10,364 nucleotides of DNA from Chloroflexota bacterium (GTDB lineage Bacteria; Chloroflexota; Limnocylindria; Limnocylindrales; CSP1-4), in contig JAKAMV010000270.1 of NCBI GenBank assembly GCA_021812735.1, positions 1 to 10,364 on the forward strand, given 5' to 3'. Made by a program: the position numbers and the translations under genes. Within the stretch, counting starts at the first letter, position 1, and the number at the start of each line of letters is the position of its first letter. The notes under the pieces were generated by a model that worked only from the letters and a program-made list of their open reading frames with translations, was not told where the DNA came from and did not search any database. This document shows, one piece after another, positions 1 to 6,336 of the stretch.

Positions 1-342
1 GATCCGTGCGGGCGCCTGGCCCGGCTTGTTGAAGCGCGCCTGGTCGACGTAGGCCCGGGCGTCGGCGTACACGAGCCCCTCGAACCAGCCGTGGGTCGGG
101 CAGCGCTTGCGCAGGTAGACCTTGTCGTCTCGGAGGAGCACCTGGGCGTCGATCACGGCCCGGCACTCCGGGCAGATCGAGCGGGTCACGTCGTGAAGGA
201 TCTCCCCGGCAGGGCGCGGCTGCGCGGGTCTGGTGGGGACGAGCTCGGGTGCGAGCGGAACGGGACGCGAGGGCGCGCTGCCGGCCTCGGGAACCGCTGC
301 CGCGGACGTGGTTGGGGATGAGCCGATCACGGGTGTGTCCAT
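1..342 (-). CDS. Radical SAM protein of the Tes/MJ0619 (COG1964) type, N-terminal part only
   Basis: The gene runs off the left edge, and its first 114 codons are visible. A Pro/Ala-rich, probably disordered segment (about residues 1-45) is followed by a Cys-rich module: SICPECRAVIDAQ with Cys57 and Cys60, then KVYLRKRCPTHGWFE with Cys81 and His84. This layout matches the N-terminal metal-binding module of COG1964 radical SAM proteins, which include archaeal tetraether lipid synthase Tes and bacterial homologues implicated in joining or bridging membrane lipids. The radical SAM CxxxCxxC motif itself would lie beyond the window, so the family call rests on the N-terminal module. The ATG at 342 gives an unbroken frame, but no strong ribosome binding site precedes it. 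A CRP-like site is centred exactly 41.5 bases upstream of this ATG, which would suit a leaderless transcript. The exact reaction is not known from this piece. Confidence 0.72.
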   Translation of the reverse strand, partial: MDTPVIGSSPTTSAAAVPEAGSAPSRPVPLAPELVPTRPAQPRPAGEILHDVTRSICPECRAVIDAQVLLRDDKVYLRKRCPTHGWFEGLVYADARAYVDQARFNKPGQAPARI

Positions 343-348
343 CCCGGC

Positions 349-354
349 ATCGTC
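349..354 (-). promoter_or_regulatory. Candidate -10 element of the radical SAM gene
   Basis: Read on the minus strand this is GACGAT, with the two most important -10 bases (A at -11, T at -7) if transcription starts at the A of the ATG at 342. It lies at the correct distance from the CRP-like site at 377-390 for a class II CRP-type promoter with no -35 box. This is inferred from spacing only. Confidence 0.35.
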
Positions 355-357
355 AGA

Positions 358-373
358 CCGGCGGGATCGCCGG
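358..373. repeat. Inverted repeat CCGGCG-N4-CGCCGG
   Basis: A perfect 6-bp inverted repeat with a 4-base loop lies between the CRP-like site and the radical SAM start. If transcription begins at 342 it is promoter DNA rather than leader RNA. In sequence this GC-rich it could be chance. Confidence 0.3.
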
Positions 374-376
374 GAT

Positions 377-390
377 GTGATGCACCACAC
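377..390 (-). promoter_or_regulatory. CRP-like operator, copy 1 (GTGTGGTGCATCAC)
   Basis: On the minus strand the site is GTGT-GGTGCA-TCAC, seven of eight matches to the E. coli CRP core GTGA-N6-TCAC. It agrees in 12 of 14 bases with the copies at 2475-2488 and 8056-8069. Its centre (383.5) is at -41.5 from the ATG at 342, the typical class II activator position. The likely reader is the Crp/Fnr protein encoded at 6413-7168. Confidence 0.6.
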
Positions 391-440
391 ACTTGGGCGA
401 GGGACACCGAGCAATGCGCGTGCAGCGCCGGACGTTCTGG

Positions 441-464
441 CTCCGCGGCCTCGCGGCCGCGGAG
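441..464. terminator. Strong GC hairpin downstream of the flavoprotein gene
   Basis: CTCCGCGGCC and GGCCGCGGAG form a perfect 10-bp stem around a TCGC loop. It lies about 45 bases past the stop of the minus-strand flavoprotein gene and upstream of the radical SAM promoter, so it probably ends the flavoprotein transcript. No T tract follows it, so it may act as a 3' stabilising hairpin or a Rho-assisted terminator. The rest of the 343-508 gap holds the operator and -10 element listed separately. Confidence 0.5.
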
Positions 465-508
465 TGCACCCCTGCCTGCGGCAACAGCACGTCTGTCGGC
501 GTCACTCG

Positions 509-1861
509 TCAGAGCATGTATGAGACATCGGAGGCAGCCGTGGGGTAGGCGTAGACCATGTGTCGCAGATCATCCGCCCGCAGGTCCGCGCGGATGGCGA
601 GTGCGAAGAGGTTGATCGTCTCACCCGCATGCTCGCCCAGCAGGTGCGCGCCCAGGATGCGATCCGTGCCCTCCTCGACGAGGACCTTGACGCCGGTGTG
701 AGCGAGCCCGACGCGCCGCGACGAATACCAGCCGGACGTGTCCTGCAGGTTCGTCCGGAAGCGCAGGCCCTGCTCGCGCGCCGCAGCCTCGCCGAGCCCG
801 ACCGCGGCGAGCGGGGGCACCGTGAAGGCGACGCTCGGGATGCCCCGGTAGTCCGGACGGCGATGATTGCCCTTGAGCAGGTTGCTTGCCACGATCCGAC
901 CCTGCATTCCCGCCACCGGCGTGAGCGGGAACCCGCCGCTGGCGACCGCGTCGCCGGCCGCGTAGACCGCCGGGTTCGAGATGCTCTGGAGGTACTCGTT
1001 GACGGTCACGCCCCCCGCCTCGCGGGCCACATCGCCCGCCTCGAGGTCGAGGTCGTCGATCTCCGGGACCCGGCCCGCGCTGTGGACCACGAGATCGGTC
1101 GCGATCGTGCTCGCCGCTCCGCCTCTCGAGACATGGACGAGGAGCTCGTCGCCGTGCCGCTCGAGGCCGGTCACGGCCGTCTCGAGATGGACCGCCACAC
1201 CCAGCTCCCGGGTCGTCTCAACGAGCATGCCGACGAGATCCGGGTCGAAGCGCCGCAGCGGCTGCGGCCCGCGATGGATGATCTCGACGTGGGCGCCGGC
1301 CCGAGCGGCGACGTGGGCGAACTCGAAACCGATGTAGCCCCCGCCGACGAAGACGATCCGGCGGGGCAGGTGCTCGAGTTCCAGGAACTGCGTGCTGGTG
1401 GCCAGGAGCGCCTCGCCGGGGATGCCCAGCTCAGCGTGGCGAGCGCCAGCCGCGATGACGACGTGCTGCGCCGCGAGTGTGTCGTCACCGATGCGGAGGG
1501 TTGTCCGGTCGACGAAGCGGGCTCGCCCGTGGGCCATCCCGATGCCCGCCCGGGCGAAGGCCGCCTCGTTCGCTTCGGGCACCGATTCCGTGAACGTGCG
1601 CTTGAAGCGCATGAGCGCGGGCCAGTCGATGGCCGAAGGGCCCGCGCCTGCGCCACGGCCCGCCATCCTGCGGTTCCAGTCGGCCAGCTCGGCCCCCCCG
1701 ACGAGCACCTTCTTGGGGTCGCAGCCCCGCAGCTCGCAGGTGCCGCCGAAGGGCCGCGAGTCGATCACCGAGACGCTCCAGCCGGCCGAGCGACACTCGT
1801 ACGCCACGGCGGCGGCAGCAGCGCCGGTCCCGATCACGGCCAGGTCGACCGTCGAATGCAT
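509..1861 (-). CDS. Class I pyridine nucleotide-disulfide-type FAD oxidoreductase lacking the C-terminal His-Glu pair
   Basis: A 450-residue flavoprotein of the glutathione reductase/dihydrolipoamide dehydrogenase/mercuric reductase family. Visible in order are an FAD-binding Rossmann start (DLAVIGTGAAA, residues 6-16), the redox-active disulfide in GGTCELRGCDPKK (Cys42 and Cys47), an NAD(P)-binding motif VGGGYIGFEF (172-181), the second FAD motif VYAAGDAV, and a complete dimerisation domain. In true disulfide reductases the C-terminus carries HPTxxE, the acid-base pair. Here it reads YPTAASD, with Tyr439 for His and Ser444 (then Asp445) for Glu, so lipoamide or glutathione disulfide reduction is doubtful. 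The substrate is unknown. ATG 1861 is chosen because it starts right at the fold, has GGGAG 7 bases upstream, and lies 31 bases after the upstream membrane-protein gene; a start at 1924 would overlap that gene. The two form a probable operon. Cytoplasmic. Confidence 0.92.
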   Translation of the reverse strand: MHSTVDLAVIGTGAAAAAVAYECRSAGWSVSVIDSRPFGGTCELRGCDPKKVLVGGAELADWNRRMAGRGAGAGPSAIDWPALMRFKRTFTESVPEANEAAFARAGIGMAHGRARFVDRTTLRIGDDTLAAQHVVIAAGARHAELGIPGEALLATSTQFLELEHLPRRIVFVGGGYIGFEFAHVAARAGAHVEIIHRGPQPLRRFDPDLVGMLVETTRELGVAVHLETAVTGLERHGDELLVHVSRGGAASTIATDLVVHSAGRVPEIDDLDLEAGDVAREAGGVTVNEYLQSISNPAVYAAGDAVASGGFPLTPVAGMQGRIVASNLLKGNHRRPDYRGIPSVAFTVPPLAAVGLGEAAAREQGLRFRTNLQDTSGWYSSRRVGLAHTGVKVLVEEGTDRILGAHLLGEHAGETINLFALAIRADLRADDLRHMVYAYPTAASDVSYML

Positions 1862-1892
1862 GTCCGTGCTCCCGGATCTCTGCTCTTCCCGA

Positions 1893-2411
1893 TCAGGCGC
1901 GGGACGGATGAGAGGCGCGCGCAAGGATCAGCCCGAGCACCGAGCCGAAGAAGAACGTGTGGGCCACGAACTGAACCGCGGCGTTCGTGTTGTCGGGGAA
2001 CCAGGTCCAGCCGAACAGGTTGGCGAGGAGGTAGAAGTTGACGATCCAGAGCAGGAACCCGGCCACGCTGGCGCTGGCGACGATGGTGCCCCACGAGCGC
2101 GCGAGCTGCGGCACGCTGGCGATGACCGCCGCGAGGATCACGCCGAACATCATCGAGAGGACCATGTGGATCACGAGCCCTGTGCCCCCGGCGCTGAGGA
2201 GCGAGGTGCCCGGCATGAGGGCGGACTGCCCGAGGGCGATGCCGCCGATCATGCGGAGCGGCATGAAGAAGGCGGCGCTGCCGTTGAGCACGAGCGCCAT
2301 CATCATCTCGAACATCGCGAACACGATGCCCGCGACGATGCCGCCCGCGATCCCGTAGCGGAGCCAGTGGCTCGGCTCGCTGCGCGCTCGATCGAATGTT
2401 GTCGTTGCCAT
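1893..2411 (-). CDS. Small multi-helix membrane protein of unknown function
   Basis: The product has 172 residues. After a short charged N-terminus it has hydrophobic segments at about residues 19-42, 70-95, 105-130 and 143-163, plus a weaker one near 45-62, so four or five transmembrane helices. Polar residues inside or next to helices include a His in GLVIHMVLSMMFG, an Asn in WIVNFY and a His in FVAHTFFFG. I do not recognise a named family. The ATG at 2411 is preferred over one at 2426 because GGAGG lies 8 bases before it. The flavoprotein gene follows 31 bases downstream, so the two are probably co-transcribed and may work together in a membrane-linked redox step (inference). A CRP-like operator and a good -10 element lie upstream. 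Confidence 0.85.
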   Translation of the reverse strand: MATTTFDRARSEPSHWLRYGIAGGIVAGIVFAMFEMMMALVLNGSAAFFMPLRMIGGIALGQSALMPGTSLLSAGGTGLVIHMVLSMMFGVILAAVIASVPQLARSWGTIVASASVAGFLLWIVNFYLLANLFGWTWFPDNTNAAVQFVAHTFFFGSVLGLILARASHPSRA

Positions 2412-2446
2412 TGGTAGATCCTCCATGGGATGAACTGGATGGTTCG

Positions 2447-2452
2447 ACCGTA
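2447..2452 (-). promoter_or_regulatory. Candidate -10 element of the membrane protein-flavoprotein operon
   Basis: On the minus strand this reads TACGGT, a full match to TAnnnT. With a start point at 2440 it sits at -12 to -7 and the CRP-like site upstream is centred at -41.5. The leader would then be 29 bases, containing the GGAGG ribosome binding site. Confidence 0.5.
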
Positions 2453-2474
2453 TGCCTGCACCCCGGTCGCCGCC

Positions 2475-2488
2475 GTGATGCAGGACAC
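2475..2488 (-). promoter_or_regulatory. CRP-like operator, copy 2 (GTGTCCTGCATCAC)
   Basis: Minus strand GTGT-CCTGCA-TCAC, identical in all 14 bases to the copy at 8056-8069. It lies in the 160-bp gap between the membrane-protein start and the DsrE stop. Its centre at 2481.5 is at -41.5 relative to the start point set by the TACGGT box. Nothing else was recognised in this gap. Confidence 0.65.
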
Positions 2489-2571
2489 ACCGGCGGTCTC
2501 ACCAGCCGCAGTCGATCATCGGTTGACCGTTCGTTCGGCGACAGGCGGCCGGGTCGGTGGATTGCCGCCGC

Positions 2572-2949
2572 TCACAGGATCCACACGGCGAATCCCTCCG
2601 CCACGTGCGAGACGACGCTCGGATGGTCCATGTAGGCCGCGGTCAGGAGCTCACCTGCCTGCACGAGCTGATCCCGGACGTCGAAGGCGCCCGCGCAGTA
2701 GTCGCAGACCTCATAGGTCAGCCCGCCGTCGGTCAGCTCGCGGAACAGCGCGGCGAGACGGCCTCCCTGCTGCGCTGGATCACGGAGGCGCGCCAGCCAC
2801 TCGGTGCCGGCACCGTCAAAGGTCAGCCGGACGGTCGCACCCGCCTCGTGCAACTCCTTGGCGTACAGAAGGGCGTGCAGTGCCCGGGCCTGGCCCTCGT
2901 GGGTCTCGGTGCCGGCCTGGAGGATGATAAGGATGCGCGTGTCGTTCGT
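2572..2949 (-). CDS. DsrE/DsrF-like thiol protein, probable ACG start
   Basis: A 125-residue protein with the DsrE-like fold pattern: a first strand TRILIILQAGTETHEG, then LHALLYAKELHEAGATVRL, and a CDYC motif (Cys82 and Cys85, in EVCDYCAGAFDV) followed by HPSVVSHVAEGF. DsrE-family proteins are small cytoplasmic proteins that often carry or relay sulfur on cysteines; here the CxxC pair is the likely reactive site. The frame is open far upstream, but no ATG, GTG or TTG occurs near the natural N-terminus. The codon where the initiator Met belongs is ACG (2949-2947), 6 bases after AAGGAG. Either ACG is used, or a single base differs from ATG by mutation or sequencing error. Transcribed divergently from the thioredoxin gene. 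Confidence 0.84.
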   Translation of the reverse strand, partial: TNDTRILIILQAGTETHEGQARALHALLYAKELHEAGATVRLTFDGAGTEWLARLRDPAQQGGRLAALFRELTDGGLTYEVCDYCAGAFDVRDQLVQAGELLTAAYMDHPSVVSHVAEGFAVWIL

Positions 2950-3163
2950 GGCAGTCTCCTTTCTCTGTCGACCCGCGGCAGGGCCGGTTCCGTCGTGTGC
3001 GATCGACGCGCTGTCTTCGCGACACGGCCGCGTGCCAGCCCATCGTGCAGGCGCGTAACGCGCCCATCCGTAGCGTCGCTTACATTCACCGCGCCCCTGC
3101 GCGGATAGGGTTCCCGACATCGCGCCGAGCCGTGGAGCCGGCGGAGAAAGGGAACTGGGTCGG
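2950..3163. promoter_or_regulatory. Divergent intergenic region between the DsrE-like and thioredoxin genes
   Basis: This 214-bp gap must carry promoters for both genes. It contains a perfect hairpin CCGCGC-CCCT-GCGCGG at 3089-3104, directly followed by TAGGGT at 3106-3111, which could serve as a -10 element for the thioredoxin gene. A short TGTC-N5-GACA inverted repeat lies at 3012-3024. No copy of the CRP-like operator was found here. No convincing -35 box was seen. Confidence 0.35.
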
Positions 3164-3505
3164 ATGGCTGAGATCAAGCACGCAACCGACGAGACCTTCG
3201 AGGCACTCGTCCTGGACAACCCGAAGCCCGTCGTCGTCGACTTCTGGGCAAGCTGGTGCGGGCCGTGTCGCATGGTCGCACCCGAGCTCGAGAAGCTCGC
3301 CTCGAAGTACGCGGACAGCGTCGAAGTGGTCAAAGTCGATGTCGACGCCAGCCCGCGCCTCTCCCGCACCTACAACATCCTTTCGATCCCGACGATCGCG
3401 TTCTTTGCGCCCGGTGAACCGCCGCGCGGCGTGGTCGGAGTGCAGCGCCTCGAGCAGCTCGAGGAGGTGTTCGGGCTCACGGGGCACGATTCAATGCTCC
3501 GCTGA
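3164..3505 (+). CDS. trxA: Thioredoxin
   Basis: A 113-residue single-domain thioredoxin, the usual size. It has the active site WCGPC at residues 31-35 within VVVDFWASWCGPCRM, the buried Asp26, the cis-proline at Pro76 in SIPT, and the expected strand VEVVKVDVD in between. It reduces protein disulfides in the cytoplasm and needs a thioredoxin reductase; the fusion protein at 8197-9471 is a candidate partner. The ATG at 3164 starts right at the fold. A purine-rich GAGAAAGGGAA stretch lies a little farther upstream than ideal. It is transcribed alone: the next plus-strand gene starts 210 bases later. Confidence 0.97.
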   Translation: MAEIKHATDETFEALVLDNPKPVVVDFWASWCGPCRMVAPELEKLASKYADSVEVVKVDVDASPRLSRTYNILSIPTIAFFAPGEPPRGVVGVQRLEQLEEVFGLTGHDSMLR

Positions 3506-3715
3506 ACCCGGAACGGCCGCCTGTCGTGCCGCACGCCGGCGACCGTGACTCAAGGTCGGGCGCCGCGGATGGCTGCGCCGGAGCGGCTCGGTGCCCGCCC
3601 GCCAGCGACGACTGGGGCGTCGGGAGACCGGCGTCGCAGTGCGGCCCGCCGACCGTACCATGTGGATCTCGCAGCGGCGCCATGCCGCGCGAATGGAGAG
3701 GAAAGGGGGTACCCA
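3506..3715 (+). other. Intergenic region before the substrate-binding protein gene
   Basis: 210 bases between the thioredoxin stop and the lipoprotein start. The only clear signal is the purine-rich ribosome binding site GGAGAGGAAAGGGGG near 3694-3710, just before the GTG at 3716. No strong terminator, operator or CRP-like site was seen. Confidence 0.4.
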
Positions 3716-4768
3716 GTGCGGTTCCACCGCATGCTGGCCCTCGGGGCGTCTGCGCTGGTGCTCGCGAGCGCCTGCGGGACGGGAGGGGGCAGCACCCCGG
3801 CCGCCACGGTCGCGCCGGTCACCCAGCCATCCAGCCAGGCCAGCGCGCCCGCCTCGGCGGCTCCGTCGGCCCCGGCATCGCCGGCCGCGTCGGTCGCGGC
3901 AGCGTCCGCGGCGGCCAACTCGATCGCCAGTCGCCTCGTCCTCGGCGGCCCGCCCGAGTGCCCGCAGCGGCCGTTCTGCCTGATCGGGCTGCAGAAGGTC
4001 TACGGGCTGACGTTCAAGTCGTTCGTCCCGCTCGACGCGGGCGGTCCGCTCACGGTCGCGGCGCTGCAGACCGGCAAGGTGCAGGTCGGGCTGCTCTTCA
4101 CGTCCGACCCCAGCATCCAGGTCGACGGGTTCGTCCTGCTCAACGACGACCAGCACCTGCAGGCCTCCGACAACATCGCCCCGGTCATCCGGACGGCGGT
4201 GCTCACCGCGCATCCCGACCTCGCGACCCTGCTCAACGAGATCTCCGCCAAGCTCACGCAGACGCAGCTCACCTCGCTCAACAAGCAGGTCACGGTGGAC
4301 AAGACGGACCCCGCCGACGTGGCCCGCGCCTGGCTCCAGCAGCAGGGCTTCGTGCCGACCGGCGGCGCCCACAAGGGCACGATCGTGGTGGGCTCCACCA
4401 ACTTCTCCGAGCAGCTGGTGCTCGCGGAGCTCTACGCCCAGCAGCTGCAGGCGAACGGCTACACGGTGACCCGCAAGTTCAACCTGGGGAGCCGGGAGGT
4501 CGTCCAGCCGGCCATCCAGAGCGGCCAGATCGACCTCTACCCGGAGTACCTCGCCTCGCTCACCGAGTACCTCGACAAGGGCACCGGGCTCGCCACCACC
4601 GACCCGGCGAAGACCTCGCAGGTCCTCGCCGGCCTGCTCGCCCCGAAGGGCGAGTCGGTGCTGGCCTATGCCCCGGCCACCGACGAGAACGGGTTCGCCG
4701 TCACGAAGCAGACCGCGCAGCAGTACGGGCTGGTCAACATCAGCGACCTCGCCAGGCCCGCGCCGTAG
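3716..4768 (+). CDS. OpuAC-type substrate-binding lipoprotein with swapped half-domains
   Basis: A 350-residue exported protein. Residues 1-20 are a signal peptide ending in LASAC, so Cys20 is the likely lipid anchor; residues 21-70 are an Ala/Pro/Ser linker. The rest resembles the quaternary-amine (glycine betaine/choline) binding protein family OpuAC/ProX, but in reversed half order. Residues 72-213 (RLVLGGPPECPQRPFC to ADVARAWLQQQGF) match the part that normally ends the protein. Residues 219-346 (HKGTIVVGSTNFSEQ to LVNISDLA) match the part that normally begins it. Each half occurs once, joined by about six residues (VPTGGA). It may fold as a circular permutant, or be a relic of a tandem pair that lost its outer halves. 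The start is GTG 3716 with a strong purine-rich site upstream. No permease or ATPase gene is adjacent, so its transporter is elsewhere or absent. Confidence 0.93.
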   Translation: MRFHRMLALGASALVLASACGTGGGSTPAATVAPVTQPSSQASAPASAAPSAPASPAASVAAASAAANSIASRLVLGGPPECPQRPFCLIGLQKVYGLTFKSFVPLDAGGPLTVAALQTGKVQVGLLFTSDPSIQVDGFVLLNDDQHLQASDNIAPVIRTAVLTAHPDLATLLNEISAKLTQTQLTSLNKQVTVDKTDPADVARAWLQQQGFVPTGGAHKGTIVVGSTNFSEQLVLAELYAQQLQANGYTVTRKFNLGSREVVQPAIQSGQIDLYPEYLASLTEYLDKGTGLATTDPAKTSQVLAGLLAPKGESVLAYAPATDENGFAVTKQTAQQYGLVNISDLARPAP

Positions 4769-4769
4769 C

Positions 4770-4814
4770 GAGCGCAGGGCCACGATGCGGGCCGGCCCGC
4801 ATCGTGAGACGCTC
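4770..4814. terminator. 26-bp perfect palindrome between convergent genes
   Basis: CACGATGCGGGCC (4781-4793) is followed directly by its exact reverse complement (4794-4806). An outer GAGCG/CGCTC pair (4770-4774, 4810-4814) extends the stem across a small bulge. It starts 2 bases after the lipoprotein stop and lies about 40 bases from the stop of the minus-strand DinB-like gene, so it can end transcripts from both sides. There is no T tract, as is common in very GC-rich genomes. Confidence 0.7.
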
Positions 4815-4853
4815 GGCGCCTGTGAAAGCAGCTGGCTTCCGCGGAGGCGCCGC

Positions 4854-5459
4854 CTACTCTCCAGTCCCATCGATGGCCATCGTCGTCACCAGTCGGTCGA
4901 GCTGCTCGAGGTGCATGAGGTCGTGCACGCCGGCGAAGAGAAGCCAGCCCCCGCACCGGAAATGGCCGACCAGCGGGTGGTCAAGCTCGCATGGGTCGGA
5001 CTCGTGCCCCGCGACACGGAGGGCGGCGCGCTCGATGAATCGCTGGCTGCGGGCGAGGGATTGGTGCAGGGCGGGAAGGGTGACATCCTCGCGACCGGCC
5101 AGACCGGGCACGACAGAGCCAGCTGCTGACGGCCAACGTCCCGTGGCCGTCAGCAGCGCGGCGAGGGCAAGACCCTCCCGCGCGGCGATCATGTGCCCGA
5201 TGGTCTGGACGATGCTCCAGTCCCCCGTGGCGCCCGACGCGGCCAGCATGCCCGGAGGGACCGCGGCCAGGAGGCCGGCGACGTGTCGGGCGACGGCCGC
5301 GTGCTCGGCGGCCAGTCGAGCCGCCGAGCCCGGCCCGGACCTTACGCGGCACGCCTGCTTCATCGCCTGGAGCCGACCGTTCCGGTACGCGCGATACGGC
5401 GCCACGAAGTCCGGCGCGGCGTCCACCAGTTCGCGGAGCCATCCGGGGTCCGATTTCAT
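4854..5459 (-). CDS. DinB/YfiT-like metalloprotein
   Basis: A 201-residue helical protein with the pattern of the DinB superfamily: a first His in a long helix (GDWSIVQTIGHMIAARE, His89) and an HxxxH pair near the end (GVHDLMHLEQLDRL, His179 and His183). These three His normally hold a metal ion. Family members include thiol-dependent transferases (bacillithiol or mycothiol S-transferases) and stress proteins of unknown role, so a thiol-linked detoxification function fits the neighbourhood but is inference. The ATG at 5459 has GAGGGGG 7 bases upstream. The open frame continues far upstream but without family resemblance. It is divergent from the DUF1684 gene and convergent with the lipoprotein gene. 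Confidence 0.85.
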   Translation of the reverse strand: MKSDPGWLRELVDAAPDFVAPYRAYRNGRLQAMKQACRVRSGPGSAARLAAEHAAVARHVAGLLAAVPPGMLAASGATGDWSIVQTIGHMIAAREGLALAALLTATGRWPSAAGSVVPGLAGREDVTLPALHQSLARSQRFIERAALRVAGHESDPCELDHPLVGHFRCGGWLLFAGVHDLMHLEQLDRLVTTMAIDGTGE

Positions 5460-5554
5460 GGAGGCAGCCCCCTCGTCATCGAGGATCGATCCGACGGCCA
5501 GGTCGGGGCGCCCAAGCTCCCTCTCCGAGCCGGCCAGCGCTGCGTCGGCCCATT

Positions 5555-5572
5555 GTCGGCGACGACGCCGGC
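5555..5572. repeat. Inverted repeat GTCGGCG-N4-CGCCGGC
   Basis: A 7-bp stem with one G-T pair and an ACGA loop, in the 195-bp gap between the divergent DinB-like and DUF1684 genes. It could be a leader hairpin or chance in GC-rich sequence. Confidence 0.25.
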
Positions 5573-5574
5573 AG

Positions 5575-5595
5575 TCTGGCGACGAGATTGCCAGA
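5575..5595. promoter_or_regulatory. Operator-like palindrome TCTGGC-N9-GCCAGA
   Basis: A perfect 6-bp inverted repeat with 9-base spacing (21 bp in all) sits in the shared upstream region of the DinB-like and DUF1684 genes, about 60 bases before the GTG of the latter. The size and spacing suit a dimeric regulator covering two helical turns. No regulator gene is adjacent, and it does not match the CRP-like motif. Confidence 0.35.
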
Positions 5596-5654
5596 TTTCG
5601 GAGGTCCTGCCTGAACGACGGCTCGAGATTCCGTCGACCGACCGGAGTCCTCAG

Positions 5655-6326
5655 GTGTCGCTGACGCTGCTGGACTGGCGGCGAGCCGTCGCCGCACTCT
5701 ACGCCGACGTCCGCGCCGCCCGGCCGGGCGGCGCGGCTGAGGCGCTCGCGCGCTTCCGCGCCGGCCGCGACCGGCTGTTCCGCGAGCACCCGGACTCGCC
5801 CCTGCCCCCGGAGGCGCGCGCCGCCTTCGGCGGGATCCCGTACTGGCCCCACGACCCGACGCTCCGCTTCGCGGCGGAGGTCGAACCTCTGCCGCCGATC
5901 GCGACGGTGGCCGTCAGCCTGGACGGGGAGGAGTTCCCCCTCGAGCGGATCGGCCGCGTCCGCCTGCCCGTTGGCGATCTCGAGATCTACTGGATCGCGG
6001 TGTACGGCGGCGGGGTCTTCGTCCCGTTCCGGGATGCGACCTCCGGAACCGAGACCTACGCGGCGGGGCGCTACCTGCTCGACACGGTGAAGGGCGCGGA
6101 TCTCGGGGGCTCGGGCGGGCGCCTGGTCCTCGACTTCAATTACGCCTACCACCCTTCGTGCGCCTACGATCCACGCTGGAGCTGCCCACTTGCTCCGCCC
6201 TCCAACCGGCTGAACGCGGCGATCAGGGCCGGGGAACGCCTGGCGAGGCATCCACTCCCTGGCGCCGTCTCGAACTCAACCCCGGAGCGTGACGGCGCCG
6301 CCCGGCTTGGCCGACGCCGTCCGTAG
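5655..6326 (+). CDS. DUF1684 family protein
   Basis: A 223-residue protein with the pattern of DUF1684: an N-terminal helix (LDWRRAVAALYADVR), FREHPDSPLPPEARAAFGGIPYWPHDPTLRF, then a beta-rich domain with FVPFRDATSGTETYAAGRYL and the signature LDFNYAYHPSCAYDPRWSCPL (split around residues 158-178) followed by PPSNRLNAAIRAGER. The function of the family is not established. The last 25 or so residues are a low-complexity tail. The GTG at 5655 is chosen because GGAG lies 7 bases upstream and the fold begins directly after it; the frame is open further upstream but only opposite the DinB-like gene. There is no signal peptide, so it is probably cytoplasmic. Confidence 0.9.
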   Translation: MSLTLLDWRRAVAALYADVRAARPGGAAEALARFRAGRDRLFREHPDSPLPPEARAAFGGIPYWPHDPTLRFAAEVEPLPPIATVAVSLDGEEFPLERIGRVRLPVGDLEIYWIAVYGGGVFVPFRDATSGTETYAAGRYLLDTVKGADLGGSGGRLVLDFNYAYHPSCAYDPRWSCPLAPPSNRLNAAIRAGERLARHPLPGAVSNSTPERDGAARLGRRRP

Positions 6327-6336
6327 CGCATCGACG

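Noticed and set aside
441..464. GC palindrome as a recombination or attachment site
   Set aside because: It has no direct-repeat partner or integrase nearby, and its place after a stop codon fits a 3' hairpin.
560..2041. Long plus-strand open frame across the flavoprotein gene
   Set aside because: Its translation is Arg/Pro/Ala-rich with no domain, and it lies opposite a gene with clear FAD and disulfide motifs. It is a GC-rich shadow.
3012..3024. TGTC-N5-GACA in the DsrE-thioredoxin gap as a fourth CRP-like site
   Set aside because: It lacks the TGCATCAC half and the 14-bp spacing shared by the three real copies.
2950..3369. Upstream extension of the DsrE-like frame to an ATG at 3369
   Set aside because: It would overlap the thioredoxin gene on the other strand and adds sequence unlike any DsrE protein; the family N-terminus begins at the ACG at 2949.
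3491..4870. Long minus-strand open frame opposite the substrate-binding protein
   Set aside because: No motif or ribosome binding site was seen. The opposite strand encodes a signal peptide and OpuAC segments.
3526..5664. Very long plus-strand open frame overlapping the lipoprotein and DinB-like genes
   Set aside because: The protein is low-complexity Arg/Ala/Gly and crosses two well-supported genes in other frames, with no recognisable domain.
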